Position numbers and translations under genes: made by a program
DNA from: Bacteroidia bacterium
GTDB lineage: Bacteria > Bacteroidota > Bacteroidia > J057 > JADKCL01
Length of the DNA stretch: 64,000 nucleotides
NCBI GenBank assembly: GCA_020635905.1
Contig: JACJYV010000002.1
Location: forward strand, 434,001-498,000
Direction of reading: 5' to 3'
The notes under the pieces: model-generated
What the model was told of the DNA's origin: nothing
Database searches by the model: none
What the model saw: only the letters and a program-made list of their open reading frames with translations
Part shown: piece by piece, positions 26,490-35,220 of the stretch
How the letters are laid out: every line of letters begins with the position of its first letter
Numbering within the stretch: position 1 is the stretch's first letter

Positions 26490-27577
26490 TTGCCTGGCTG
26501 ATCACCTCCATGCTACTTTCCATTACCGGGATGCTGATCTACCTCCCGGCGGTGAAACTGGTTTCGTCCCCGCGGCACAGAAAACTATTTCTGTACTCCG
26601 TACTGGGTTTGAGTCTGATCCTGCCATTTTTCATTCACAGCCATCCCCATACCCACGAATTTCAGCCCAATCCTTTTCAACCTTCTGAGTTTGCGGCCAA
26701 CGCCTACATTCCCCAGACCGTGGAAGAGTATTGCCACTGCGAGGAGCCGGGTAAAGGGGAAATGATTCTTTACAAAGCCAGCATGGTTTATGATTTTTTC
26801 CTGGAGCATAATCAGGAACTAATGGTTTTGCCGGCGATAATTGCCTTCATTTTGCTTTTGAGGCTGTTTTGTCAGGTTAGGGTGCTGCGTCATCTGACCC
26901 GCGGAGCTGAAGCAAAGACCATTCGGGTTTCCCGCCAAAAGATCAATCTGCTGCGCACCGCGCACAAAATTCCCGCCGCCTCATTTTTCCTGATTCGCCC
27001 TTATATGATCTGGAATCCTGTTCTGGATGGATTGGGCAAACTGGAGCGCAAAGCGGTCATGGCCCACGAGATTTCACACCTGAAGCAGTTCAATACCTGG
27101 GAGGAAATTTTCCTTCAGTTATTGCAGACGATCTGGTTGCTGAACCCGGCCTATTATATGATGAGATTCGAGTTCAGAAAGCTCAGCGAATTCATTGCGG
27201 ATGATGCTGCCCTGGAATCAGGGATCAGTGGCCGCGAGTATGCCCTGCTGTTGCTGAAATTGAAAACGCAGCCCCTTCCCCTTGGCAGTCAGGGAATTTC
27301 AGGCTCTCTGCTCAAGCAAAGAATTGAACGGATTGCCTTACCTGTCTCAAAAAGAAGCCCCTGGGTGTTGCCACTGCTGGCCCTTACCTTTCTCACCCTG
27401 GTGGGTGTCAATCACTTCTCCAAAACTGTGATTGAGGATCAGATGGAAGATCTTGAGATTTACGAATATCTTTCCCATACCAACAAAACCACTGGAAAAA
27501 CTGCCTTTTGCAAATCCTGCACCTACGAAAAGGTTTTGGGCACTTCAGGCGAAGGTGATTCCCTTGAAAGTTTATGA
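26486..27577 (+). CDS. blaR1: BlaR1/MecR1-type M56 metallopeptidase sensor
   Basis: 363 aa. Three N-terminal helices (AWLITSMLLSITGMLIYLPA; KLFLYSVLGLSLILPFFI; LMVLPAIIAFILLLRLFCQV) precede the cytoplasmic M56 protease region with the zinc motif HEISH (MAHEISHLKQFNTWEE) and the distal acidic motif FIADDAALESG. A fourth helix (SPWVLPLLALTFLTLVGV) leads to a short tail. The penicillin-binding sensor domain of classical BlaR1 is missing, so the signal is not obviously a beta-lactam. It should cleave the BlaI-type repressor encoded upstream. ATGA overlaps join it to the genes on both sides, which implies translational coupling. Confidence 0.85.
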   Translation: MIAWLITSMLLSITGMLIYLPAVKLVSSPRHRKLFLYSVLGLSLILPFFIHSHPHTHEFQPNPFQPSEFAANAYIPQTVEEYCHCEEPGKGEMILYKASMVYDFFLEHNQELMVLPAIIAFILLLRLFCQVRVLRHLTRGAEAKTIRVSRQKINLLRTAHKIPAASFFLIRPYMIWNPVLDGLGKLERKAVMAHEISHLKQFNTWEEIFLQLLQTIWLLNPAYYMMRFEFRKLSEFIADDAALESGISGREYALLLLKLKTQPLPLGSQGISGSLLKQRIERIALPVSKRSPWVLPLLALTFLTLVGVNHFSKTVIEDQMEDLEIYEYLSHTNKTTGKTAFCKSCTYEKVLGTSGEGDSLESL

Positions 27578-28599
27578 AAAAATGGCTCAAATGGGCCGGA
27601 TACCTGATTTTTATCCTTCTTTTGCTGGCGGTCACCGCGGAAATCACCGTCAGGTTGATGGGCTACCAGCCCTGGAGTCCTCCCTTGCGCAACAGTGCTT
27701 CGCCTGACGGCAAACCATTTTTCCTGCACCATGAAACCTACGGTTTCCTGCCTGATCCCGCCGCCCGCCTTTACACCCTCAACGACCAGCTCACTTTCCA
27801 CACCCAACACAACAAGGAGGGCTTTCGCCTCACCAGCCAAATTGAAAATGACACCCTGAAGCGGGATGAAATCTGGATTTTGGGTGGATCCTTTACCTAT
27901 GGCTGGGGCATTGAGACGGAAGAATCCTTTCCTTTTTTATTGCAAAACCAATTGCCTGAGCTGAAAATCAGGAATTTTGGGGTGCCCGCCTTCGGGCCGC
28001 ATCAGTCATTTGATCTGCTGCATAATCAACTCGGGCAGAGTCCAAAACCCAAAATGGTTGTACTGGCTTATGCTTCCTTTCACAATCAGCGGGTAACCTG
28101 CAATGATTTCTGGCTCAAGGCTTTGGCCGGCCTGCAAGCCACGGAGGGATTTTACTATCCCTGGTTCAGGCTTGAAAACGGAGAGCAAAAAAGAGGCATG
28201 CAAAAGGTGGCCTATCATCCCCTGCCCGGACAAAAGATTTCAGCCTTTGTGCACTTTCTGGAAATTCAGGGGAATCATGCCCAGGAAAAAAACCTGCAAA
28301 GCTTTCAAACCACCCGGGAATTGCTGGAAGACATGGTGGATTTTTGCAGGGAAAACCAGATTACTTTTTGTCTGGCTGGTCTGGAACCCGATGCTGAAAC
28401 GGTTGCTATGCTGGATTATTTCAGGCAGATGGATGGAGTGGTCGTTTGCGATATTTCTGTAGATCGCTCTGAACCTGGCATGAGTCTGGAACCCATTGAT
28501 CCACACCCCAGCGCGGCAGCCCATGAAATTTATGCGGAAAAGCTGGTCAATTGCCTTTTAGAGCTTCCCTTCAGTAAACCACCAGGTCCACCATTTTGA
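27574..28599 (+). CDS. Membrane-anchored SGNH/GDSL-like hydrolase
   Basis: 341 aa. One N-terminal membrane anchor (GYLIFILLLLAVTAEITVRL) precedes a periplasmic SGNH fold. Block I is WILGGSFTYGWGIE, in which the Ser of GGSFTYG stands for the GDS nucleophile; the final block is PIDPHPSAAAHEIYAEKL with the catalytic Asp and His. An N-containing block III was not clear. SGNH proteins act on acyl groups of glycans, lipids or peptidoglycan. As the last gene of the DUF1573-BlaI-BlaR1 set it may be a regulated envelope enzyme. Its 3' end overlaps the convergent gene by 29 bp. Confidence 0.7.
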   Translation: MKKWLKWAGYLIFILLLLAVTAEITVRLMGYQPWSPPLRNSASPDGKPFFLHHETYGFLPDPAARLYTLNDQLTFHTQHNKEGFRLTSQIENDTLKRDEIWILGGSFTYGWGIETEESFPFLLQNQLPELKIRNFGVPAFGPHQSFDLLHNQLGQSPKPKMVVLAYASFHNQRVTCNDFWLKALAGLQATEGFYYPWFRLENGEQKRGMQKVAYHPLPGQKISAFVHFLEIQGNHAQEKNLQSFQTTRELLEDMVDFCRENQITFCLAGLEPDAETVAMLDYFRQMDGVVVCDISVDRSEPGMSLEPIDPHPSAAAHEIYAEKLVNCLLELPFSKPPGPPF

Positions 28600-29233
28600 C
28601 GGAGCGGCCATAATCGTCTGAATAAACATTCAGACGGTAACTTCCCGGCTCGGTCAAAATCAGTTTTTCCGACCATTGGTCGGCATAGTAGGGAAATTCA
28701 GGAGCGGGAACTGGTTCGCAATCCATTTTTTCTTTGCGATGCAGGCTGAAAACAATTTCCCGGTCCCGCAATCCAAAGGTGCGAAAGACTCCAAATTTAT
28801 CGCCAAATCTCGCGCTGAAATCCATGGAAACGGGAATTCCCCTGCGGGCTTCCTCCAAACTTATTGAATCAGGTGCATGAAATACCAGATCGGCAAAGGG
28901 CTCTTTGTCTTTGCGTGGTTTGCAGGGAATTTGTCTCAGTTTGAAATTTTTTTCCAGAAATTTTTCCCGCACTGTGACCGCAAAAAGGGTGTCACTGAAA
29001 TAACCTTCTGATTCACAAATCAGGTCGTAAGTGCCTTTTTTCAGATTTTCAATCTCATATTTTCCTTCCAGATCGGCCAGGTCGCCCAGAAAGGTGCCCT
29101 GCACAAATACCTTTCCCCCTGGAACGGGCTCACCCGTTTCCTGGTCTGTTATGGTACCAAAGAGAGTGCTTTTTTGCCCGAAAATTGAATTGAAAAGCAA
29201 CAAAACCAACCCCAATGAGATCAGCAACCTCAT
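28571..29233 (-). CDS. Secreted carboxypeptidase-regulatory-like domain protein
   Basis: 220 aa. The signal peptide (MRLLISLGLVLLLFNSIFGQ) is followed by a CarboxypepD_reg-like beta-sandwich (about 22-95): STLFGTITDQETGEPVPGGK, ADLEGKYEIENLKKGTYDL, CESEGYFSDT. The remaining ~120 residues are unassigned, with a strand-rich end (PGSYRLNVYSDDYGRSVKMV). No TonB receptor region follows, so it is a stand-alone module, probably periplasmic or on the outer membrane. The start codon overlaps the stop of the BtpA-like gene upstream by 4 bp, making it the last gene of the rimP-nusA-infB operon. Confidence 0.75.
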   Translation of the reverse strand: MRLLISLGLVLLLFNSIFGQKSTLFGTITDQETGEPVPGGKVFVQGTFLGDLADLEGKYEIENLKKGTYDLICESEGYFSDTLFAVTVREKFLEKNFKLRQIPCKPRKDKEPFADLVFHAPDSISLEEARRGIPVSMDFSARFGDKFGVFRTFGLRDREIVFSLHRKEKMDCEPVPAPEFPYYADQWSEKLILTEPGSYRLNVYSDDYGRSVKMVDLVVY

Positions 29234-30045
29234 TTCGACCGTTTGCGGATAATTTCCATGAAATCATTCACCCGTTTTGCATCCACCCCATTTTGAGCCA
29301 ATCCACCTTCCTTGAAACAGGAGCCCACGATGAAAGCATCAGCCAGGGGAAAGTAAGATTCGACATTCTCATGCGTAACTCCACTGCCAATCAGAATGGG
29401 TAAATGCGAATTTTGACGGACTTTGATCAGGTCTTTTTCGTCGGTCGGGTGGCCGGTGCCGCTGCCCGAAACGATCAATCCTTCCACCATGCCCCTTTCG
29501 GCCAGGTCCCTGGCCTCCTGCTCAATGGCCATCCCGGCCAGGGGCACGGCATGCTTGACCGCCACGTCGGCAAAAACAGAAATTTTTGCCCGCAGATTGC
29601 TGATCAGGCGCAAGGTTTCCCAGGCCCGGGTCTGGATGATGCCCTGATCGGTCACCGCCGCACCCATGTGAATATTGACCCGGATATACTCTGCGCCCAC
29701 TGCAGCTGCAATGGCCACCGCGGCAGATGCATCATTTCTCAGGACATTGATGCCCAGGGATTGACCCTGAAGTACATTTTTCACTTCCCGGCTGACCGCT
29801 GCCATGGCCGCCACCGTTTCGTGAGGTACCCGATCTGTGTAAAAAGGAATGTCACCAAAATTCTCAATGATAATGCTGTCCACGCCCGCGTCCACGAAAA
29901 TTTTCGCTTCGCGAAGGGCACGGTCATAGACTGCATCCAGATTGCCGTCGTAGCGGGGCGCACCCGGGAGAGGCAACAGATGAATGACGGCAATTACTGG
30001 CCGGGAAGAGGCTTGGGGGAAAATCTGCCGGAATTGAGGGGTCAA
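29230..30045 (-). CDS. BtpA/SgcQ-family TIM-barrel protein
   Basis: 271 aa. Typical BtpA features are VIAVIHLLPLPGAPRYDG at the N-terminus, DSIIIENFGDIPF, GINVLRNDASAAVAIAAAVG, YIRVNIHMGAAVTDQGI, and VSGSGTGHPTDEKDL with PILIGSGVTHENV near the end. In cyanobacteria BtpA stabilises photosystem I; elsewhere, as here, the family is a TIM barrel of unknown, possibly sugar- or nucleoside-related, role. The start is TTG at 30045, whose last two bases are part of the infB stop codon (TTGA overlap). That unusual start rests on the conserved N-terminus, and means the gene is coupled to infB translation. Confidence 0.85.
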   Translation of the reverse strand: MTPQFRQIFPQASSRPVIAVIHLLPLPGAPRYDGNLDAVYDRALREAKIFVDAGVDSIIIENFGDIPFYTDRVPHETVAAMAAVSREVKNVLQGQSLGINVLRNDASAAVAIAAAVGAEYIRVNIHMGAAVTDQGIIQTRAWETLRLISNLRAKISVFADVAVKHAVPLAGMAIEQEARDLAERGMVEGLIVSGSGTGHPTDEKDLIKVRQNSHLPILIGSGVTHENVESYFPLADAFIVGSCFKEGGLAQNGVDAKRVNDFMEIIRKRSK

Positions 30046-32945
30046 TTCAACGTACGTTTTTCCTCAACCACGCGGTACGACTCAACAATGTCCCCTATTT
30101 TGAGATCATTATACTTGTCGATCTGGATACCACATTCGTAACCCTGAACCACGTCTTTGACGTCGTCTTTGAAACGCTTGATAGAAGCCAGTTTTCCGTC
30201 GTAGATTACGATACCATCGCGGATCAGGCGCACCGGGTCGTTGCGGTTGATTTTGCCCGAAGTAACGTAGGATCCACCCACCGTACCCACTTTGGTAATC
30301 TTGAAGACTTCGCGGATTTCGATGGTTCCGTTGATCTCTTCTTTCATTTCGGGAGAAAGCATTCCTTCCATTGCATCCTTCACGTCGTTGATTACGTCGT
30401 AGATGATGGAGTAGAGACGAATGTCAATTCCTTCACTTTCAGCGAGATTGCGGGCCTGGGCACTGGGTCTTACCTGGAAACCCACGATGATGGCGTCAGA
30501 AGCAGAAGCGAGGTTGACGTCAGATTCAGAAATCTGACCGACACCTTTGAGGATGATATTTACCTCAAGTTCCTCGGTTGAGAGTTTCAACAAGGAGTCG
30601 GCCAATGCTTCGATCGAACCATCCACGTCACCTTTGATGATCACGTTAAGCTGCTGGAAATCTCCCAACGCTTTGCGGCGAGCCAATACTTCAAGCGTAA
30701 TGTGCTTCTTCTGGCGCAAAGCCTGTTGACGATAGAGTTCCTGGCGCTTATTGCTGATTTCTTTGGCCTTCTTCTCGCTTTCGTAAACGATGAAGTTATC
30801 ACCAGCCTGAGGAACACCCGTCAAACCAAGTACCTGTACAGGCATGGACGGACCAGCTTCCCTGATTTTGTTGCCCCTTTCGTCGTGCATGGCTTTCACT
30901 TTACAGAAGTGAATTCCTGCAACCAGGGTATCTCCCATTTTCAGGGTACCGTTTTGCACCAGGAAGGTGGAAACCACACCACGTCCTTTGTCAAGACGGG
31001 CTTCAACCACAGTTCCGCGTGCAACTTTCTTATCATTGGCCTTCAGTTCGAGCAATTCTGCTTCGAGCAGTACTTTTTCGAGGAGTTCTTCCACTCCTTT
31101 TCCTGATTTGGCCGAGATTTCCTGAGACTGATATTTTCCACCCCAATCTTCCGTCAGAATATTCATTTGAGAAAGTTGCTCACGGATTTTGTCCGGGTTG
31201 GCGTTGGGCTTATCAATTTTGTTGATCGCAAAAACCATGGGAGCTCCCGCTGCCTGAGCATGGGTGATGGCTTCCTTGGTTTGAGGCATTACCGCGTCGT
31301 CTGCGGCGATCACGATGATCACAATGTCGGTGACTTTGGCACCGCGGGCACGCATGGCGGTAAAGGCTTCGTGACCCGGGGTATCGAGGAAGGTAATTTT
31401 CTTCTCGTTTTCCAGATTTACAGCGTAAGCGCCGATGTGCTGGGTAATACCCCCGGCCTCACCCGCAATTACGTTGGCTTTACGAACGTAGTCGAGCAAG
31501 GAGGTCTTACCATGGTCAACGTGACCCATCACGGTTACAATGGGCGGACGGGAATCGGTGTCTTCCTCTTCCTCTTCCAGCTCGTCGTCCATTTCCGTTT
31601 CAGTGATGGAGACCCATTTTACTTCGTAACCATATTCTTCTGCGAGCAATACGATCACGTCAGCTTCCAGGCGCTGGTTGATGGAAACGAACATTCCCAG
31701 TTCCATACACTTGGTGATGATCTCATTCACCTGAACATCAAGCAGTCCCGCAAGCTCATTTGCAGTGATGAATTCGGTGACTTCAAGCACCATGGCCTCA
31801 TCGGCTGCTCTTTGCGCTTCGCGGTCGCGCCTTTGGGCATCTTCGTCCCTTTTGGCCCTTCTGCGCCGCTGGCCTGTACGGCCGGCTTTTTTGTTGATGT
31901 CGGCCAGAGTCTGGCGAATCTGCTTCTGGATTTCGTCCTCAGAGAGGTCTTCTTTCCGCTTTTTGGACAGGTCAACCCCTTTTTTGCCAGGTCCTGACCC
32001 TGCTCCGGATTCTGCTTTTTTGACCGGAGTGGTTTTGGGATCCACTGCGGCGGGCTTTTTGCGTTTGCGGCGGCGTTTCCGTTTGGTTTTATCGCCATCC
32101 TCGCCCTCGTCACCTCCGTCTTTTTTGACCGTAACTTTCTTCTTGTCACCGGGCAATTCGATTTTGCCCAATACAGTGAGACCGGAAAGTCTGGGTACGC
32201 TGTCCGCAGCGCGGATCACGTCGTCTTTGACGACTTCGGTTTTTTCGGGCTCAACCGGGGTTTTGGGCTCAACTTTGGCGACTGGTGCTTCAGTTGTGGT
32301 TTTGGCTTCGGCCACAGGTTGGGAAACTTCCTTTTTCTCAGGAATTTCAGGCTCAGCCTTCTTTTCTTCCCTTTTGGGCTCCTGGCTGGTTACAGGAGTT
32401 TTCTCGGCCGGGCGTTTGTTTTTGTTTTTGTTGAAAACGTCCAGATCAATTTTGCCCAGAATTTTCAGGCCGCCTGTTTCTTTTTCGGCAGGCTGACTTT
32501 CCTGGGGGGTCTCTGGCTTTTCAACTTCTTTGGGAGCAACCGTTTTATTCGCAGTGGAAAAGAGTGACTTCTCCAGATTTGGAATAATGGGTTTGCTGGT
32601 TGTCTCCTCTTTTTCGGGAGCTTCCGATTTTTTGGGACCGCCAAAAAGGAGGTCACTTCTCAGCTGTTCGGCTGAGAGGATATCCTCTTCCTCGTTGGGG
32701 GTTTCCTCAATTACATTGAGGGTTTCGTTCTTTTTCTCCCGGATCTGTTCTGCCTTTTCCTTCAGCATTTTCTCCGAGGCAAAATCCTGAAGGAGGATAT
32801 TATACATCCCTTCATCCAATTTTTCATTTGGACTAGAGGATACGTCATATCCTTTGGCCACGAGATGGTCGGCCAGGGTGGAAATCCCGACGTTCAGCTC
32901 TTTAGCAACTTTAAAAAATCTGTATACCTTTTTTTCTTCTGGCAT
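30042..32945 (-). CDS. infB: Translation initiation factor IF-2
   Basis: 967 aa. The N-terminal IF2_N domain (YRFFKVAKELNVGISTLADH) is followed by a long Lys/Glu/Pro-rich segment (about 70-370) with low sequence complexity. The G domain begins with the P-loop GHVDHGKT at 474-481, then DTPGHEAF (G3) and NKIDKP (G4). Domains II, III and IV follow, with GDVDGSIEALADSL and FQVRPSAQARNLAE. IF-2 brings initiator tRNA to the 30S subunit and promotes subunit joining with GTP. It lies in the standard order rimP-nusA-infB, 22 bp after nusA. The long acidic/basic linker is normal for this phylum. Confidence 0.97.
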   Translation of the reverse strand: MPEEKKVYRFFKVAKELNVGISTLADHLVAKGYDVSSSPNEKLDEGMYNILLQDFASEKMLKEKAEQIREKKNETLNVIEETPNEEEDILSAEQLRSDLLFGGPKKSEAPEKEETTSKPIIPNLEKSLFSTANKTVAPKEVEKPETPQESQPAEKETGGLKILGKIDLDVFNKNKNKRPAEKTPVTSQEPKREEKKAEPEIPEKKEVSQPVAEAKTTTEAPVAKVEPKTPVEPEKTEVVKDDVIRAADSVPRLSGLTVLGKIELPGDKKKVTVKKDGGDEGEDGDKTKRKRRRKRKKPAAVDPKTTPVKKAESGAGSGPGKKGVDLSKKRKEDLSEDEIQKQIRQTLADINKKAGRTGQRRRRAKRDEDAQRRDREAQRAADEAMVLEVTEFITANELAGLLDVQVNEIITKCMELGMFVSINQRLEADVIVLLAEEYGYEVKWVSITETEMDDELEEEEEDTDSRPPIVTVMGHVDHGKTSLLDYVRKANVIAGEAGGITQHIGAYAVNLENEKKITFLDTPGHEAFTAMRARGAKVTDIVIIVIAADDAVMPQTKEAITHAQAAGAPMVFAINKIDKPNANPDKIREQLSQMNILTEDWGGKYQSQEISAKSGKGVEELLEKVLLEAELLELKANDKKVARGTVVEARLDKGRGVVSTFLVQNGTLKMGDTLVAGIHFCKVKAMHDERGNKIREAGPSMPVQVLGLTGVPQAGDNFIVYESEKKAKEISNKRQELYRQQALRQKKHITLEVLARRKALGDFQQLNVIIKGDVDGSIEALADSLLKLSTEELEVNIILKGVGQISESDVNLASASDAIIVGFQVRPSAQARNLAESEGIDIRLYSIIYDVINDVKDAMEGMLSPEMKEEINGTIEIREVFKITKVGTVGGSYVTSGKINRNDPVRLIRDGIVIYDGKLASIKRFKDDVKDVVQGYECGIQIDKYNDLKIGDIVESYRVVEEKRTLN

Positions 32946-32967
32946 ATAAGATTAACCGCATTCAATT

Positions 32968-34227
32968 TTACTCTTCTTCAAACTCCTCGCGAAGAATACT
33001 CAATACCTCTTCAATGGTTTCCACATCAAGGTCAGTTCTTCGTTCGAGGTCAGCGACCGAGAGATCAAGGACGCTTTTGGCGGTGTCACATCCAATCCCT
33101 TTCAGGATATTGATGATCCAACCGTCTATTTCATCGGCAAATTCATCCAAATCCACATCCTCCTCGTCCGGATCCATTTCACGGAAGACGTCGATGTTGA
33201 AATTGGTGAGTTTACTCGCAAGTTTAATATTGAGGCCATTTTTACCAATGGCGAGTGATACCTGATCAGGTTTGAGGTACACAGCTGCATTTCCGCGGGC
33301 TTCATCCAGTTTGATGGAGGTAATCTTCGCGGGACTGAGTGCCCTCTGAATATACAACTGATCGTTGGAGGTGTAGTTGATTACGTCGATGTTTTCGTTG
33401 CGCAATTCACGCACGATTCCATGGATACGTGATCCTTTCATCCCTACGCAGGCGCCCACGGGATCGATGCGGTCGTCGTAGCTTTCCACTGCCACTTTGG
33501 CCCGCTCGCCGGGTTCGCGTACGATTCCTTTGATGGTGATCAGACCATCATAAATTTCGGGTACTTCCTGTTCGAATAATTTTTCGAGGAAGAGGGGGCT
33601 GGCCCTTGAAACGAGAATAAATGGATTCCCGTTTCTCATTTCCACATTCTGAACGACGGCGCGAATGGTGTCTCCTTTGCGGAAACGGTCTTTTGGGATC
33701 TGCTCGTTCTTGGGAAGGATCAGTTCGTTTCCTTCGTGGATCACCATGATCTCATTTCTCCAGATCTGGTAAACTTCACCTACGATGATTTCACCAATGA
33801 TTTCCTGGTATTGTTCAAAGATGACGTTCTTTTCAAGATCGCGCACCTTTTGGGTCAAAGTCTGTTTGGCGGTCTGCACCATTTTCCGTCCGAAGGTGAG
33901 GAAGTCAATTTCCTCGGCCATGAGATCTCCAATCTCATAATCTTCGTCGATGGTGAGCGCTTCAGAAAGGCTGATTTGCTTGGTTTCATCCTCCACCTCT
34001 CCGTCTTCCACAATTTCTCTTTCGCGGAAAGCCTGGATGTCTCCTTTGTCCACGTTGACGATTACTTCAAAATTTTCGTCAGATCCATATTTTTTGCGGA
34101 TCATGGTACGGAATACATCTTCGAGCACGCCCATCAGGGTTGCTCTGTCAATATTTTTGAACCTGGAAAACTCTGAAAACGTTTCGACCAGGTCAATTTT
34201 ATTTGCCGATATCTTCTTCTTGGCCAT
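32968..34227 (-). CDS. nusA: Transcription termination/antitermination factor NusA
   Basis: 419 aa. The N-terminal RNA-polymerase-binding domain (IDLVETFSEFSRFKNIDRAT) is followed by an S1 domain (about 135-205; GEIIVGEVYQIWRNEIMVIH) and two KH domains: VGACVGMKGSRIHGIVREL, with the GxxG loop, and QVSLAIGKNGLNIKLASKLT. A short C-terminal helix-hairpin-helix region (LKGIGCDTAKSVLDLSVADL) ends it; the second acidic repeat of E. coli NusA is missing, as usual in this phylum. It modulates pausing, termination and antitermination by RNA polymerase. It starts 4 bp after the rimP stop. The signal-like hairpin before rimP could be a control site for this operon. Confidence 0.97.
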   Translation of the reverse strand: MAKKKISANKIDLVETFSEFSRFKNIDRATLMGVLEDVFRTMIRKKYGSDENFEVIVNVDKGDIQAFREREIVEDGEVEDETKQISLSEALTIDEDYEIGDLMAEEIDFLTFGRKMVQTAKQTLTQKVRDLEKNVIFEQYQEIIGEIIVGEVYQIWRNEIMVIHEGNELILPKNEQIPKDRFRKGDTIRAVVQNVEMRNGNPFILVSRASPLFLEKLFEQEVPEIYDGLITIKGIVREPGERAKVAVESYDDRIDPVGACVGMKGSRIHGIVRELRNENIDVINYTSNDQLYIQRALSPAKITSIKLDEARGNAAVYLKPDQVSLAIGKNGLNIKLASKLTNFNIDVFREMDPDEEDVDLDEFADEIDGWIINILKGIGCDTAKSVLDLSVADLERRTDLDVETIEEVLSILREEFEEE

Positions 34228-34231
34228 AATG

Positions 34232-34720
34232 TTATTTGAACGACACTAAGACTTTTGCTTGTTTTATTTCAACAAATGGAATTTCAATCTGAGAAGGATC
34301 TTCTTCGGCCCCGGTTGTTTCTTTTTTATTTTTCTTTTTGGGGGCCACTTCGAGGCGAATCAAAGATTCGTCTGCGAAAATCAGTTTTCCTTCTGTTTCT
34401 TTTCCGTCGTTAAGGGTTACTTTCAGACTGCGGCCAACATTTTTAAGGTACTGGCGGTGCAATTTGAGGGGCGACCCCACTCCGGGAGAACTAACCTCAA
34501 GGGTATAGGTGATTTCCAGGTCACCTGATTCATCGAGGTATCTGCTTATTTTTCGACTTAAGCGCGTGATATCGGGCAGGGAAATCCCTTCGTCGGTATC
34601 AACCAGGATGGACAGGATGCTACGTTTACTCTGGTGGAGTGCGATTTCGATAATAAAGGCTTCAGGAGTTGCTTCCTGAATAATATTCCTGATCTTTTCT
34701 TCGATCGCCGGGTCTAGCAT
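34232..34720 (-). CDS. rimP: Ribosome maturation factor RimP
   Basis: 162 aa. The N-terminal domain (IQEATPEAFIIEIALHQSKR) and the conserved DEGISLPDITRLSRKISRYL segment match the RimP/DUF150 family. LEVSSPGVGSPLKLHRQYLK is the classical motif joining the two domains, and the C-terminal SH3-like domain begins at GRSLKVTLNDGKETEGKL. A Lys/Glu-rich insertion (APKKKNKKETTGAEEDPSQ) is present in that domain. RimP helps 30S subunit maturation at the head/neck. It is the first gene of the operon; a hairpin with a T-run stands directly before its ATG. Confidence 0.95.
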   Translation of the reverse strand: MLDPAIEEKIRNIIQEATPEAFIIEIALHQSKRSILSILVDTDEGISLPDITRLSRKISRYLDESGDLEITYTLEVSSPGVGSPLKLHRQYLKNVGRSLKVTLNDGKETEGKLIFADESLIRLEVAPKKKNKKETTGAEEDPSQIEIPFVEIKQAKVLVSFK

Positions 34721-34736
34721 CCAGTTTTTTTAAATG

Positions 34737-34760
34737 AAAAACAGGGAGAAACTCTCCCTG
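34737..34760 (-). promoter_or_regulatory. Terminator-like hairpin in the rimP leader
   Basis: CAGGGAG (34742-34748) and CTCCCTG (34754-34760) form a perfect 7-bp stem with a 5-nt loop. Read in the direction of rimP it is followed by five T (34737-34741) and then, after 16 more bases, by the rimP ATG. This is the form of an attenuator in the untranslated leader of rimP-nusA-infB. Confidence 0.5.
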
Positions 34761-34886
34761 ACCATCCGTTGCTTCTTGAAAAAAGCCCTCAAATATACCC
34801 TTTAATATTAATCTTTCAAAAATCTCCTGTTATTAATGTGGATAAAGTAGGATTTGTTGCATTTTTAAGGTCCTGATTCTTAATGA

Positions 34887-35219
34887 ATGAATGACAGGCA
34901 ACTGATACTGAAAACGGCTGAATGGCTGCAGGACCGCTGGGGAGTGGTATTGCCCGAAAATTCGGCTGAATATGACCAGCGGGAAGAATTGATCCGTTTT
35001 TTGATTCCCCGGCTGAAATATTTTCTGGAACACGAATTCGAATTTTTGGTAAATACCATGTACAGACTGGATGTTTCAGAAGCAAAATTTCATCAGGCGC
35101 TTGCCGGAAAAGATACTGATCAGATCGCCGGCCAGCTGGCAGAAATCGTATTGGACCGGGAAATTCAACGCATGGAAACCAGGATTCGTTACAGTCAGAA
35201 TAATTCAACCAAAGATTGA
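34887..35219 (+). CDS. Small protein of unknown function upstream of a MATE transporter
   Basis: 110 aa. It is predicted cytoplasmic and mostly helical: LILKTAEWLQDRWGVVLPEN, ELIRFLIPRLKYFLEHEFEF, FHQALAGKDTDQIAGQLAEI. No known motif was found. An ATG four bases earlier (34883) is in another frame. The stop codon (TGA, 35217-35219) is followed after one base by the proposed TTG start of the MATE gene, so the two are likely translated together. It is divergent from rimP. I recognise the sequence type only as a conserved hypothetical protein. Confidence 0.6.
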   Translation: MNDRQLILKTAEWLQDRWGVVLPENSAEYDQREELIRFLIPRLKYFLEHEFEFLVNTMYRLDVSEAKFHQALAGKDTDQIAGQLAEIVLDREIQRMETRIRYSQNNSTKD

Positions 35220-35220
35220 T

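Noticed and set aside
29404..30141. 245-aa ORF opposite the BtpA-like gene
   Set aside because: It covers a well-matched TIM-barrel gene and crosses into infB; it has no signal or motif of its own.
31167..31997. 276-aa ORF opposite infB
   Set aside because: It lies wholly within the conserved IF-2 coding region and shows no independent domain.
34837..34845. TGTGGATAA, a perfect DnaA box
   Set aside because: Only one box was found, and TTATCCCCACA near 38099 has an extra base. Without a cluster an origin cannot be claimed.
35071..35220. 50-residue N-terminal extension of the MATE transporter
   Set aside because: It overlaps the 110-aa gene in another frame and lacks the MATE pattern; the family start coincides with TTG 35221.
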